The notes beneath the pieces are model-generated. The model made no database searches and was not told the DNA's origin. It was given only the letters and a program-made list of their open reading frames with translations. Below, in pieces: positions 24,236-31,802 of a stretch of DNA of 64,000 nt. Source of the stretch: Oribacterium sp. P6A1 (GTDB taxonomy: Bacteria; Bacillota; Clostridia; Lachnospirales; Lachnospiraceae); the NCBI RefSeq assembly GCF_000702885.1, contig NZ_JNKO01000002.1, forward strand, positions 124,001 through 188,000, read 5' to 3'. Made by a program: the position numbers and the translations under genes. Numbering within the stretch: the first letter of the stretch is position 1; the number at the start of each line of letters is the position of its first letter.

Positions 24236-25174
24236 TTATGCCATTCCCAGTTTCTTAAGCCCGTATTCCTTGAGGGCTGCTGTCCAGATGTCGTATGCCA
24301 GGTCGTTCTGGTGGATGTATTCATCTGAGCTGTAAACAGGATTCAGATCGCCATTTTCGTCTTTGAGACGGTCGGCAACATTGATGAAGTTCCATCCGTT
24401 AGCTATACATACCTGCTCCATGGTAGTGTTGAACTTTTTGACATTGGGACTGGTCATGGTTCCGTAATACTTGCCGGGATAAATGTAAGTGGCGCTGATA
24501 ACTGTGATATCAACTCCGGGATTTACGGCAATGATCTGGTTTATGAGCTTCTGATAATCCTCGATAACGCTGGGATACTGAACCTCTGTAGTGCCGAAGG
24601 ACAGGAATACATGCTTTGCACCCATGAGCTGTACGGAATCCCATACAAAGCGCTGCTGGCCTCTGTAGAAAGGATGGCGGCTGGTGGCGCTGATGGTTTC
24701 AAAGGCACCTTCTATATAGTAGCCGTTAGCTGTCAGGGACTGGAAGTTCTTGAGAACAGGATCCTCTGTGTGCTTTTTGGTGTAAAGAGCAAAGCCGTTT
24801 CCGATGGAATTTCCGATTATTACGGAGTTTTGGAATAGTTCGTCAAGAGCGGTGTTCTGAGAATCTGTCAGGGCAGATGTATCAATGGCGGATACAGGAC
24901 CGATAACGATGGCACCTGTCTGAGCTGTGTATGTTCCGAGAGCTGCCTGAACCGCCTGTAAGGACTCCAGGGTTGAAGCTGCAGCTTCGTTTTCAGTGGT
25001 TTCCGGGGTGGCAGAAGCATCTGTACTGCCCGGCATCGGGCCGAAAGAAGAATTGTAGCTGCTTAAGTCGATACCCTGTGCGCCTGTTGATGCGGCAAGG
25101 GCAGGAAAAACTCCTGTGCCTGTTACAAGAGCTGCGCTCAAAGCAAGGGTGGCAAGTTTTTTCATACGTCTCAT
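24236..25174 (-). CDS. Secreted SGNH-like protein, paralog 2, with altered active-site motifs
   Basis: A 312-residue paralog of the neighbouring SGNH protein with a signal peptide (about 1-28) and linker. The nucleophile motif is GNS (IIGNSIGNGF, Ser near 123) instead of GDS. The block that reads GLND in the other two paralogs reads GTTE here, so the oxyanion Asn is missing. The terminal Asp-His pair (SDEYIHQN) is retained. It may be a weak enzyme, a changed-specificity enzyme or a binding protein. The start at 25174 follows AGAGGTC. Confidence 0.82.
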   Translation of the reverse strand: MRRMKKLATLALSAALVTGTGVFPALAASTGAQGIDLSSYNSSFGPMPGSTDASATPETTENEAAASTLESLQAVQAALGTYTAQTGAIVIGPVSAIDTSALTDSQNTALDELFQNSVIIGNSIGNGFALYTKKHTEDPVLKNFQSLTANGYYIEGAFETISATSRHPFYRGQQRFVWDSVQLMGAKHVFLSFGTTEVQYPSVIEDYQKLINQIIAVNPGVDITVISATYIYPGKYYGTMTSPNVKKFNTTMEQVCIANGWNFINVADRLKDENGDLNPVYSSDEYIHQNDLAYDIWTAALKEYGLKKLGMA

Positions 25175-25347
25175 AAAAAAGACCTCTTTATTCTTTCAAT
25201 AAATTTACATGCATCATTTTAGCACAAGAAAAGTATATGGATTATAAAATCAACTGTCACAACGATTACAAATTACTGACGTGGCGGGGGAATCCGGTGG
25301 AAACGGTATTAGCTGCCCGGAATCAGCGACATGGTTTTATAATAAAA

Positions 25348-25385
25348 AAACCGGAACCAAAAGACCGAAGTCTCCGGATTCCGAT
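25348..25385 (-). terminator. Likely terminator of the tRNA-Gly transcript
   Basis: On the minus strand, CCGGAGAC-TTCG-GTC with an outer CCGGA/TTCCGG pairing is followed by a run of seven Ts, just after the tRNA 3' end. Confidence 0.6.
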
Positions 25386-25394
25386 TTCAAATCA

Positions 25395-25465
25395 AGCAGC
25401 TAACGGGAATCGAACCCGCCTCCTCGGCTTGGGAAGCCGATGTACTACCGATATACTATAGCTGC
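25395..25465 (-). tRNA. tRNA-Gly (anticodon CCC)
   Basis: The minus strand folds as a 71-nt tRNA without encoded CCA. The acceptor stem is GCAGCTA/TAGCTGC, the D-arm is typical of glycine tRNAs (GTATATCGGTAGTAC), the anticodon stem is TCGGC/GCCGA with loop TTCCCAA, and the T-arm is CGGGTTCGATTCCCG. The loop gives anticodon CCC, decoding GGG. Confidence 0.93.
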
Positions 25466-25553
25466 AACAATCACATGTCCTAAATTTTACTCTTAATTTT
25501 TATCAAGTCAACATGGATTTTATGTACTTTACATATAACGATCAAAATCCCGC

Positions 25554-25742
25554 TTACTTTTTATTCTTCCATTTTGTGTTGAAAAAATGAAAATATGAGT
25601 AAACCGCAATCACGCATATTACAAGGTTTATATAAAAATTGTCCGTATATCTGTATATGAGAGTTGCGATAAGAATACAGGTCACTATGATGAAGATATT
25701 CCGGTTTCTGTTAAGGGAATTTCTGATTTTCTGAAGATCCAT
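25554..25742 (-). CDS. Small hypothetical membrane protein
   Basis: A 62-residue protein with two predicted hydrophobic helices (about 16-30 and 36-52) and a basic C-terminus. Its ATG overlaps the stop codon of the flavin reductase gene in the form TAATG, which suggests translational coupling and supports it as a real gene. I recognise no family. Confidence 0.5.
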   Translation of the reverse strand: MDLQKIRNSLNRNRNIFIIVTCILIATLIYRYTDNFYINLVICVIAVYSYFHFFNTKWKNKK

Positions 25743-26446
25743 TATTTCGTACCTTTCTTTCGGCTTCCCGTATTTTTACGGTCTTTTGATTTCTTCTCTG
25801 ACTTATCACTCCGGCCATTAAAAAGAGCTTTCTTTTGAAATTCGGGTTTGACTTTCTTTGGGGTCTTTTTTCCGGCAACAGGCTTTTTTCGTACGGAGTA
25901 GCCGAAGCTTCCCAGCTTTTCTCCCAGGGACATATAATCTCCATGGGAATATGCCACAAGACCTACCTGATCCATGTGGAAGGCGTCCTTTTCATCTATG
26001 TACCGGTCGTCTACCTGAACAGCCACAACCTCTGCAAGGAACATATCATGAGTTCCGAGAGGAAGCACTTTGGTGACTCTGCATTCTATGGATACAGGAG
26101 CTTCTTCAATGGTGGGGGCGGAGACCACGGAAGCCTTTCCCTCATGAAGGCCCATCTCTTTCCATTTGTCCACCTTGGCAACGCTGCGGACTCCGCAGTA
26201 GTCCAATGCTTTCACCAGCTTTTCATCCGGAAGGTTTATTACAAACTCTCCTGATTCAACAAGCATCGGGTAGCTGCCTCTGTTCTTTCGTACAGAAATG
26301 TAAGCCATAGGCGGATCGGAACAGATGGTTCCGGTCCATGCAACAGTAATAATGTTTGTCTTTCCTGATTTATCTTTGAGGCTGACCATAACAGCCGGTA
26401 CGGGATATATGAAATTACCCGGTTTTTTAAATGCTATCTTTGCCAT
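25742..26446 (-). CDS. Flavin reductase-like protein with basic C-terminal tail
   Basis: A 234-residue protein whose first ~190 residues match the flavin reductase-like FMN-binding split-barrel family (PVPAVMVSL, TVAWTGTICSDPPMAYISVR, GEFVINLP). Members bind FMN and are often electron carriers or of unknown role. The last ~45 residues are Lys/Arg/Ser-rich and probably disordered; they are not part of the usual fold. It is coupled to the small membrane protein downstream through TAATG. The ATG is at 26446. Confidence 0.85.
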   Translation of the reverse strand: MAKIAFKKPGNFIYPVPAVMVSLKDKSGKTNIITVAWTGTICSDPPMAYISVRKNRGSYPMLVESGEFVINLPDEKLVKALDYCGVRSVAKVDKWKEMGLHEGKASVVSAPTIEEAPVSIECRVTKVLPLGTHDMFLAEVVAVQVDDRYIDEKDAFHMDQVGLVAYSHGDYMSLGEKLGSFGYSVRKKPVAGKKTPKKVKPEFQKKALFNGRSDKSEKKSKDRKNTGSRKKGTK

Positions 26447-26644
26447 AATTCTTCCAAATAATAAGTATGTTTCTGAATCAAGATTAATCTAATCTTGAAG
26501 CTATCATACGTCAAGCATATTAAAGCATTATCTGTATAAATACTTAACTGGACATAAAGCTTAGGCAGTAATAAGATTATTTCAGACGTATTTTTCAGGG
26601 TATTGCAAGACGAGGTTGAAAATCCGGCATGTACCGTCAGTTTT

Positions 26645-26659
26645 TGAGAATCATTCTCA
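26645..26659. promoter_or_regulatory. Fur-box-like palindrome upstream of SGNH paralog 3
   Basis: TGAGAATCATTCTCA is a perfect 7-1-7 inverted repeat, differing from the Fur consensus TGATAATNATTATCA only at one symmetric pair. It lies 31 bp upstream of the ATG and is followed by a further GTTCTCAG half-repeat. Iron control is an inference from sequence alone. Confidence 0.45.
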
Positions 26660-26690
26660 GAACGGCGTTCTCAGATTTAGGAGGGAAAAT

Positions 26691-27707
26691 ATGAGAAATC
26701 ATCGGATCATAGCGGCAATTCTGACTTTTACCGTATCCGTATGCCCATTGTCTTATTCTCATGCAGAGACATTGACAAACAGCGCGGATACAACAGCACT
26801 TTCATCATCCGTGGGCCCCACAGTGGGAACATATTCCGACGGAGCATCATCAGTTCCTGAAACCACAGGGGGTTCAAATTATCCGGCGGCTTTAGAAACA
26901 GCAGAGGAAACTGTTCAGGAAACAAAATCCTATGAAGAGATTCTGCTGGAGCAGCAGGCTCTTGAACAGGCCAGGCTTGCGGCTCTTGCCATGCATGCAG
27001 CGGATATCGGAAATTACTATAAGGATTCTGTGCTTATAGGCGATTCCGTGGCCATGGGATTTTCTCTTTATGCAGCAAGAAATGCCACCGCCCCGATTTT
27101 CCAGAATCTTAAATTTCTCACCAGAGGAAGCTATTCTGTTCATAATGCTTTTTCCAAGATTACAAGCAAATCCACGCACCCTATCTACGGGGGAGAGCAG
27201 CATTACATCTGGGATTCCATCAAGCTTGTCAATGCAAAGCACGTTTACTCTTTCTTCGGTCTGAACGATCTTTATGACGGAGTTGATTACACAGTTCAGA
27301 AATATCTGCAGCTTTTGGACAAGATCAAAACTGAAAATCCTGATGTGGATTTCACCATAGTAAGTACCACGCCTATGTATAAAGGTTCGGAAAAGAAGAA
27401 TCTTAACAATGCAAATATTCGTGCCCTCAATGAACAGATGAAGGCATTGGCTGCTGTGAACGGCTGGGGATTCATAGATGTGGCTACACCTCTCACGGAT
27501 TCAACAGGATATCTTGCTCCGAAATACTGCAGTGATAAGTATGTTCATCAGACCAATTCGGCTTATGCGGTATGGCAGCAGACTTTCGAGCAGTATGCAG
27601 AGCAGCATCTTAAGGATGGGGAGAATGAGGAAGAGATAAAAGAGACAAGGGTGGAAGAGTCGGCTCCTGATGCTATACGACCCACAGAGGCAGCATCTGC
27701 ATATTGA
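26691..27707 (+). CDS. Secreted SGNH/GDSL hydrolase-like protein, paralog 3
   Basis: A 338-residue protein with a signal peptide (about 1-25), a Ser/Thr/Glu-rich linker with a short helical Glu/Ala/Leu stretch (about 80-103) and an SGNH domain. The motifs are GDS (VLIGDSVAMGF, Ser near 119), GLND and SDKYVHQT, so the active site looks complete. A Glu-rich tail follows. It is clearly paralogous to the two minus-strand proteins at 23.2-25.2 kb but on the opposite strand. The ATG at 26691 follows AGGAGGG; an upstream in-frame start at 26616 is unlikely. Confidence 0.85.
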   Translation: MRNHRIIAAILTFTVSVCPLSYSHAETLTNSADTTALSSSVGPTVGTYSDGASSVPETTGGSNYPAALETAEETVQETKSYEEILLEQQALEQARLAALAMHAADIGNYYKDSVLIGDSVAMGFSLYAARNATAPIFQNLKFLTRGSYSVHNAFSKITSKSTHPIYGGEQHYIWDSIKLVNAKHVYSFFGLNDLYDGVDYTVQKYLQLLDKIKTENPDVDFTIVSTTPMYKGSEKKNLNNANIRALNEQMKALAAVNGWGFIDVATPLTDSTGYLAPKYCSDKYVHQTNSAYAVWQQTFEQYAEQHLKDGENEEEIKETRVEESAPDAIRPTEAASAY

Positions 27708-27871
27708 TGGGGACATCTGGAATAATAGGCTCAGAAGACGGTCTTCAACAGCAAAGAATATTGAAGTTTTAAGATTTTCTCTATATAATGGTGCAAGAGT
27801 TCAAATAAAGTAACACCCGGAGGCAGGGGCCGATGGGTTATGCAGAAACATAAACTAGAGGGAGAATGGTT

Positions 27872-28636
27872 ATGAGAAAGAACATTATCTGTACTACGGC
27901 TGCTGTACTTGCAGCATCAGCTCTGATTCTTAACGGATGCGGAGGAAGCTCTTCAGCTCAGGCTGTAACTACAGCTGCTGCAGAGACAACTGCAGCTGCC
28001 GAGGAAACAACAGCCGAAAAGGAGACAACAACTGCTGCAGAGACAACTACAGCCGAAAAGGAGACAACAACTGCTGCCGCAGAAGAGACAACAGCCGCTG
28101 CAGAGGAGTCATCTGAAGAAGAGACAACCAAGGAAGAGGAAACCACCAAGGAGTCCAAAGAAGAGACCACGACTGCTGAAGAAACAACAACTGCCGCAGA
28201 GACAACTACAGCCGCTGAAACAACAGCTGCAGAGACAACAGCTGCCCAGTCAGCCGGCATTGATCCCAGCGCTATCTACAGCAAGGTTACAGGACTTCTT
28301 CCGGGTATGATCACAGTTGATGCAAACTACATCTCAAACTACTATGGAATTGATGCTTCACAGCTTGAGGGTTATGTATTTGCCATGGCTGAGGATGTAA
28401 CCAAGGCTGATACAGTTGCTATACTTAAGGCTAAGGATGCTGCTTCTGTTGCAGCTCTCGCAGGACAGCTCAGCGCTGTTCAGCAGCAGAAGGCTCAGGA
28501 ACTTCAGGACTATATGCCTGAGCAGTATCAGATCGTAGCAGCAAGTGCCGTAAAGACAATCGGCAACTATGTATATCTGGTTATGTCATCAAACGGAGCT
28601 GCTATCGAGCAGACCATCGCAGCGAGCGTAGGCTGA
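27872..28636 (+). CDS. DUF4358 lipoprotein with Thr/Ala/Glu-repeat linker
   Basis: A 254-residue protein. The signal ends in the lipobox LNGC, so it should be a lipid-anchored surface protein. Residues about 30-125 are almost only Thr, Glu, Ala, Lys and Ser, in repeats of the type AEETTAEKETTTAAE. The C-terminal ~115 residues match the DUF4358 family, which has no assigned function and is common in Clostridia. The ATG at 27872 is better spaced from AGAGGGAGA than the ATG at 27866. It precedes the MBOAT gene and may belong to the same surface system. Confidence 0.82.
   Translation: MRKNIICTTAAVLAASALILNGCGGSSSAQAVTTAAAETTAAAEETTAEKETTTAAETTTAEKETTTAAAEETTAAAEESSEEETTKEEETTKESKEETTTAEETTTAAETTTAAETTAAETTAAQSAGIDPSAIYSKVTGLLPGMITVDANYISNYYGIDASQLEGYVFAMAEDVTKADTVAILKAKDAASVAALAGQLSAVQQQKAQELQDYMPEQYQIVAASAVKTIGNYVYLVMSSNGAAIEQTIAASVG
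28010..28077 (+). repeat. Direct repeat inside the lipoprotein linker
   Basis: A 29-bp unit occurs twice (28010-28038 and 28049-28077) with a 39-bp period, in frame, encoding the TAEKETTTAA part of the linker. Such repeats allow length change by slippage or recombination. Confidence 0.8.
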
Positions 28637-28707
28637 TAGGGAGAACTTAAAGAGCTTTGGTTAATACAAGGCTTTGGAAGACATTACAATAAAATGAATC
28701 ATTATTA

Positions 28708-28741
28708 TGGCAGGTGCAGGAATCGCACCTGCCATTTTTTT
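28708..28741 (+). terminator. Intrinsic terminator after the DUF4358 gene
   Basis: TGGCAGGTGC (28708-28717) pairs with GCACCTGCCA (28725-28734), followed by seven Ts. Confidence 0.9.
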
Positions 28742-28922
28742 CACGATTTGCCATAAGGCGGAATTGAGTATTCCGGACAGGGAGTATTCTTTATATTTCC
28801 CTTATACATATTGCCATCCAAAGGCATTTGATTGTAATATATGAGAGTTGCGGACAGTGTATCCTGCCATCAAGACAGGGATGCTTCGGTTCGAATCAAG
28901 TCTACACAAACGGAGTTAATTT

Positions 28923-30380
28923 ATGGTTTTCAGTAGTATTCCATTTTTGTTTTTCTTCCTTCCTCTGTGCCTGATACTTTACTATATGGTACCCTTCAAA
29001 GTGAAGAATTATGTGCTTCTTTTATTCTCGCTGGTTTTCTATGCATGGGGCGAGCCTATTTACATTCTGCTCATGCTTTTTGAGACATTATCCGACTATA
29101 CCCTCGGAAGATTAATGCATAAGGCGGGGGATAACACAGGACTTCGCAGGCTCTGCCTCGCCCTTTCGGTGATCATCGACCTGTCTGTTCTCGGATTTTT
29201 CAAATATGCGGATTTCCTTATAGAGTCTCTTAATGCAGCTTTAGGAACAGCCATCACGCCTTTTGGTCTGGGGCTTCCTATAGGAATCAGTTTTTTCACT
29301 TTCCAGACCATGAGCTACACCATCGATCTCTATAAAAGAGAGGTTAAGGTTGAGAAGAATTATTTCTATTATCTGACATATGTATCCATGTTCCCGCAGC
29401 TTATCGCAGGACCTATCGTAAGATTTTCAACTGTCAATGAAGAGCTTCATGACAGAAAGATTGATTTCGAAGGATTTATACAGGGAGGTCTCAGATTCCT
29501 TCAGGGCCTCTTCAAGAAAGTACTTCTTGCCAATACCATCGGTTCCTTGTGGGAGGTGATCAAGGCGGGAGCATTTGCATCCGCAGGAGAACTTAGCGTT
29601 GTCAGCGCATGGCTTGGGGCAATATGCTTTACACTTCAGCTTTATTTCGATTTCAGTGCCTACAGTGATATGGCCATAGGCATGGGAAGGATGCTGGGTT
29701 TCCATTATCTTGAAAACTTTAATTATCCTTTGAGTGCGGTTTCCGTAACAGACTTCTGGAGACGCTGGCATATTTCATTAAGTACATGGTTCCGTGACTA
29801 TGTTTACATTCCTCTTGGAGGTAATCGTCACGGGGAGCTGAAACAGCTGAGAAACATGTTTGTTGTATGGTTCCTGACAGGTCTATGGCACGGGGCGGCA
29901 TGGAACTTTATACTGTGGGGACTTTTTTACGGAGTGCTGCTGGCACTTGAAAAGAATGTGTGGGGCAGGTTCCTTAAAAAGCTTCCGGCTTTCCTTCAGC
30001 ACCTTTATGCCATGTTTATTTATGTGACAGGATTTATCATATTTGTATTTGATGATATGGGACAGCTGGGACATTATCTCGGAATCATGTTCGGTATGTC
30101 GGGAGCTCCTTTGTTCAATGCTGATTTTATATGGTATCTCAGAAACAATTTAATTCTGCTTATTCTGGGATGCATGATTTCGTTCCCGGTATATCCGTGG
30201 CTCAGAGGAAAGATAAGAAGTGTGGCAAAGGGAAACGGCAGGGCAGGCCTTTCCGAAATGATCACGAGGGAGACATTTATTACCATCATTAGATCGTCTT
30301 TCTACATTATTCTGTTTTTCCTGACCACGGCTTATCTTGTGAATGATACATATAATCCATTCCTTTATTTCAGATTCTGA
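28923..30380 (+). CDS. MBOAT family O-acyltransferase (AlgI/DltB-like)
   Basis: A 485-residue polytopic membrane protein of the membrane-bound O-acyltransferase family, of AlgI type. The N-terminus FSSIPFLFFFLPLCLILYY is typical. The conserved block WRRWHISLSTWFRDYVYIP and the catalytic His in TGLWHGAAWNF are present. AlgI-type proteins move acyl groups across the membrane for O-acetylation of surface glycans, together with an SGNH-fold AlgJ/AlgX partner. The DHHW protein downstream fills that position. The ATG at 28923 follows CGGAGTT. The glycan modified is unknown. Confidence 0.92.
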   Translation: MVFSSIPFLFFFLPLCLILYYMVPFKVKNYVLLLFSLVFYAWGEPIYILLMLFETLSDYTLGRLMHKAGDNTGLRRLCLALSVIIDLSVLGFFKYADFLIESLNAALGTAITPFGLGLPIGISFFTFQTMSYTIDLYKREVKVEKNYFYYLTYVSMFPQLIAGPIVRFSTVNEELHDRKIDFEGFIQGGLRFLQGLFKKVLLANTIGSLWEVIKAGAFASAGELSVVSAWLGAICFTLQLYFDFSAYSDMAIGMGRMLGFHYLENFNYPLSAVSVTDFWRRWHISLSTWFRDYVYIPLGGNRHGELKQLRNMFVVWFLTGLWHGAAWNFILWGLFYGVLLALEKNVWGRFLKKLPAFLQHLYAMFIYVTGFIIFVFDDMGQLGHYLGIMFGMSGAPLFNADFIWYLRNNLILLILGCMISFPVYPWLRGKIRSVAKGNGRAGLSEMITRETFITIIRSSFYIILFFLTTAYLVNDTYNPFLYFRF

Positions 30381-30469
30381 TGAGCCATGGGAATTATTTT
30401 TAAATAATCGTAAGGGCTTATGATGATCAGGGAAATTAAGACATTAACATCTGATAATTGGAGTTTATG

Positions 30470-31678
30470 ATGCAAAACGAATCAAATAAAAAAGAAGACT
30501 ATCTTCTGGCAGGTGTCCGGAATGTGGGTAATATCATTATCGTAATGACAGTTACTTTGGCCATACTTGTTTTCGGAGTCTGGTTTATGCTCTCACCTAA
30601 GAGAGAATTCAGTGAGAGCGAGAACAGACAGCTTGCACTGTGGCCGACCTACACTTTTCAGTCTCTGAAGGACGGTTCATACATGAGCGGTATACAGAGG
30701 TATCTGTCGGATCACTTCCCTGTTAGAGATCAGTTTATGACATTAAAGACAAAATCCGAGATAATGATGGGTAAGCAGGAAATCAACAACATCTATGTCG
30801 CAAAGGACGGTTTTCTCATTGAGGCTTATGATGAGCCAAAGCAGAACGAAAAGATCATAAATCAATTCGGAAAGCTTTATCAGAACATAACTACTGATGC
30901 AAGGAATAACATAAAGCTCATGCTTGTGCCGACGGCTGTGACTGTTTACAATGACAAGCTTCCCGCAGGTGCTCCGGATAAAGGTAACCTTTTGCAGCTT
31001 GAGACCATTGAAAAGCTCCGTGAGGCACTTCCCGGGTTAAAGTTTATCGATTGCTATGACGGGCTTCTTGAGGCTGCCCGGGCCGAAAAGAATGCTTCCG
31101 GATTTACCCCGCTTTACTATCGCACAGATCATCACTGGACAACCTATGGCGCGTATGTTTCGTACAGAGAGTACTGCAAGGCCGAAGGCATTGAACCTCT
31201 TCCCGAGTCGGCTTTTACAAAGACGGTAGTTACAGACAGCTTCCGTGGAACGGTTTATTCGAAACTAAACGATACTACTGTTCCCGGGGAGGAGATAACC
31301 ATTTATGAGAATCCGGACAATGCTTTAACCGTGGATTACACTGACTCACATGAGGTTACGGATACGCTTTATAACAGGGAGTATCTTGAGAAAAAGGACA
31401 AGTATTCCATGTTTCTCAATAACCTCCATCCTCTTATTGAGATTACAAATGAGACTGCGGATTCCGATAAGGTTATGGTGCTCATCAAGGACAGTTACGC
31501 AAATTCCATTGTGCCCTTCCTTGTAAACCACTACAAAAAGATTTATGTGTTCGATACCCGTTACTACCGTTTCGGACCTGCTTCATTTATCAATCAGCAT
31601 CCGGAGGTTACGGATGTGCTTATACTGTACAATATGAACACCATCGATACAGATCTGGGAATAGGCGGTATATTCTAA
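30470..31678 (+). CDS. DHHW-family (AlgJ/AlgX-like) acetylation partner
   Basis: A 402-residue protein with one N-terminal membrane anchor (about 21-45), then an extracytoplasmic domain. The YRTDHHWTTYGAYV block near residue 220 is the DHHW signature, and IKDSYANSIVPFL near 340 supplies the Ser of an SGNH-like active site. These proteins work with MBOAT transporters to attach acetyl groups to polysaccharides; the MBOAT gene ends 90 nt upstream. I use the ATG at 30470, six bases after GGAG; the ATG at 30467 and the TTG at 30458 are alternatives. Confidence 0.88.
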   Translation: MQNESNKKEDYLLAGVRNVGNIIIVMTVTLAILVFGVWFMLSPKREFSESENRQLALWPTYTFQSLKDGSYMSGIQRYLSDHFPVRDQFMTLKTKSEIMMGKQEINNIYVAKDGFLIEAYDEPKQNEKIINQFGKLYQNITTDARNNIKLMLVPTAVTVYNDKLPAGAPDKGNLLQLETIEKLREALPGLKFIDCYDGLLEAARAEKNASGFTPLYYRTDHHWTTYGAYVSYREYCKAEGIEPLPESAFTKTVVTDSFRGTVYSKLNDTTVPGEEITIYENPDNALTVDYTDSHEVTDTLYNREYLEKKDKYSMFLNNLHPLIEITNETADSDKVMVLIKDSYANSIVPFLVNHYKKIYVFDTRYYRFGPASFINQHPEVTDVLILYNMNTIDTDLGIGGIF

Positions 31679-31720
31679 GATTTTGAGAAGGGCTGAAGGT
31701 AACGATACAGCCTGATGATA

Positions 31721-31778
31721 AAAACCAAAGAGCCTGTGGCATCCATTTGAAAACGGATGCCACAGGCTCTTTGGTTTT
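31721..31778. terminator. Bidirectional terminator, 24-bp perfect stem
   Basis: 31721-31744 pairs exactly with 31755-31778 around a 10-nt loop, with a T-run in both orientations. It separates the convergent DHHW and oligopeptidase genes. Confidence 0.92.
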
Positions 31779-31802
31779 TTAGATATTTACGCTGACATTT
31801 GG

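Noticed and set aside
28010-28255. Possible CRISPR-like or tandem array
   Set aside because: The repeats are short, in frame with the lipoprotein and encode a Thr/Glu linker; there are no unique spacers and no cas genes.
27958-28260. Val/Ser/Ala-only open frame on the minus strand
   Set aside because: It is the antisense of the Thr/Ala/Glu repeat in the lipoprotein gene, which has no stop codons in several frames by composition.
28840-28922. tRNA-like GGTTCGAATC sequence before the MBOAT gene
   Set aside because: The T-arm-like string has no matching stem, anticodon arm or acceptor stem around it.
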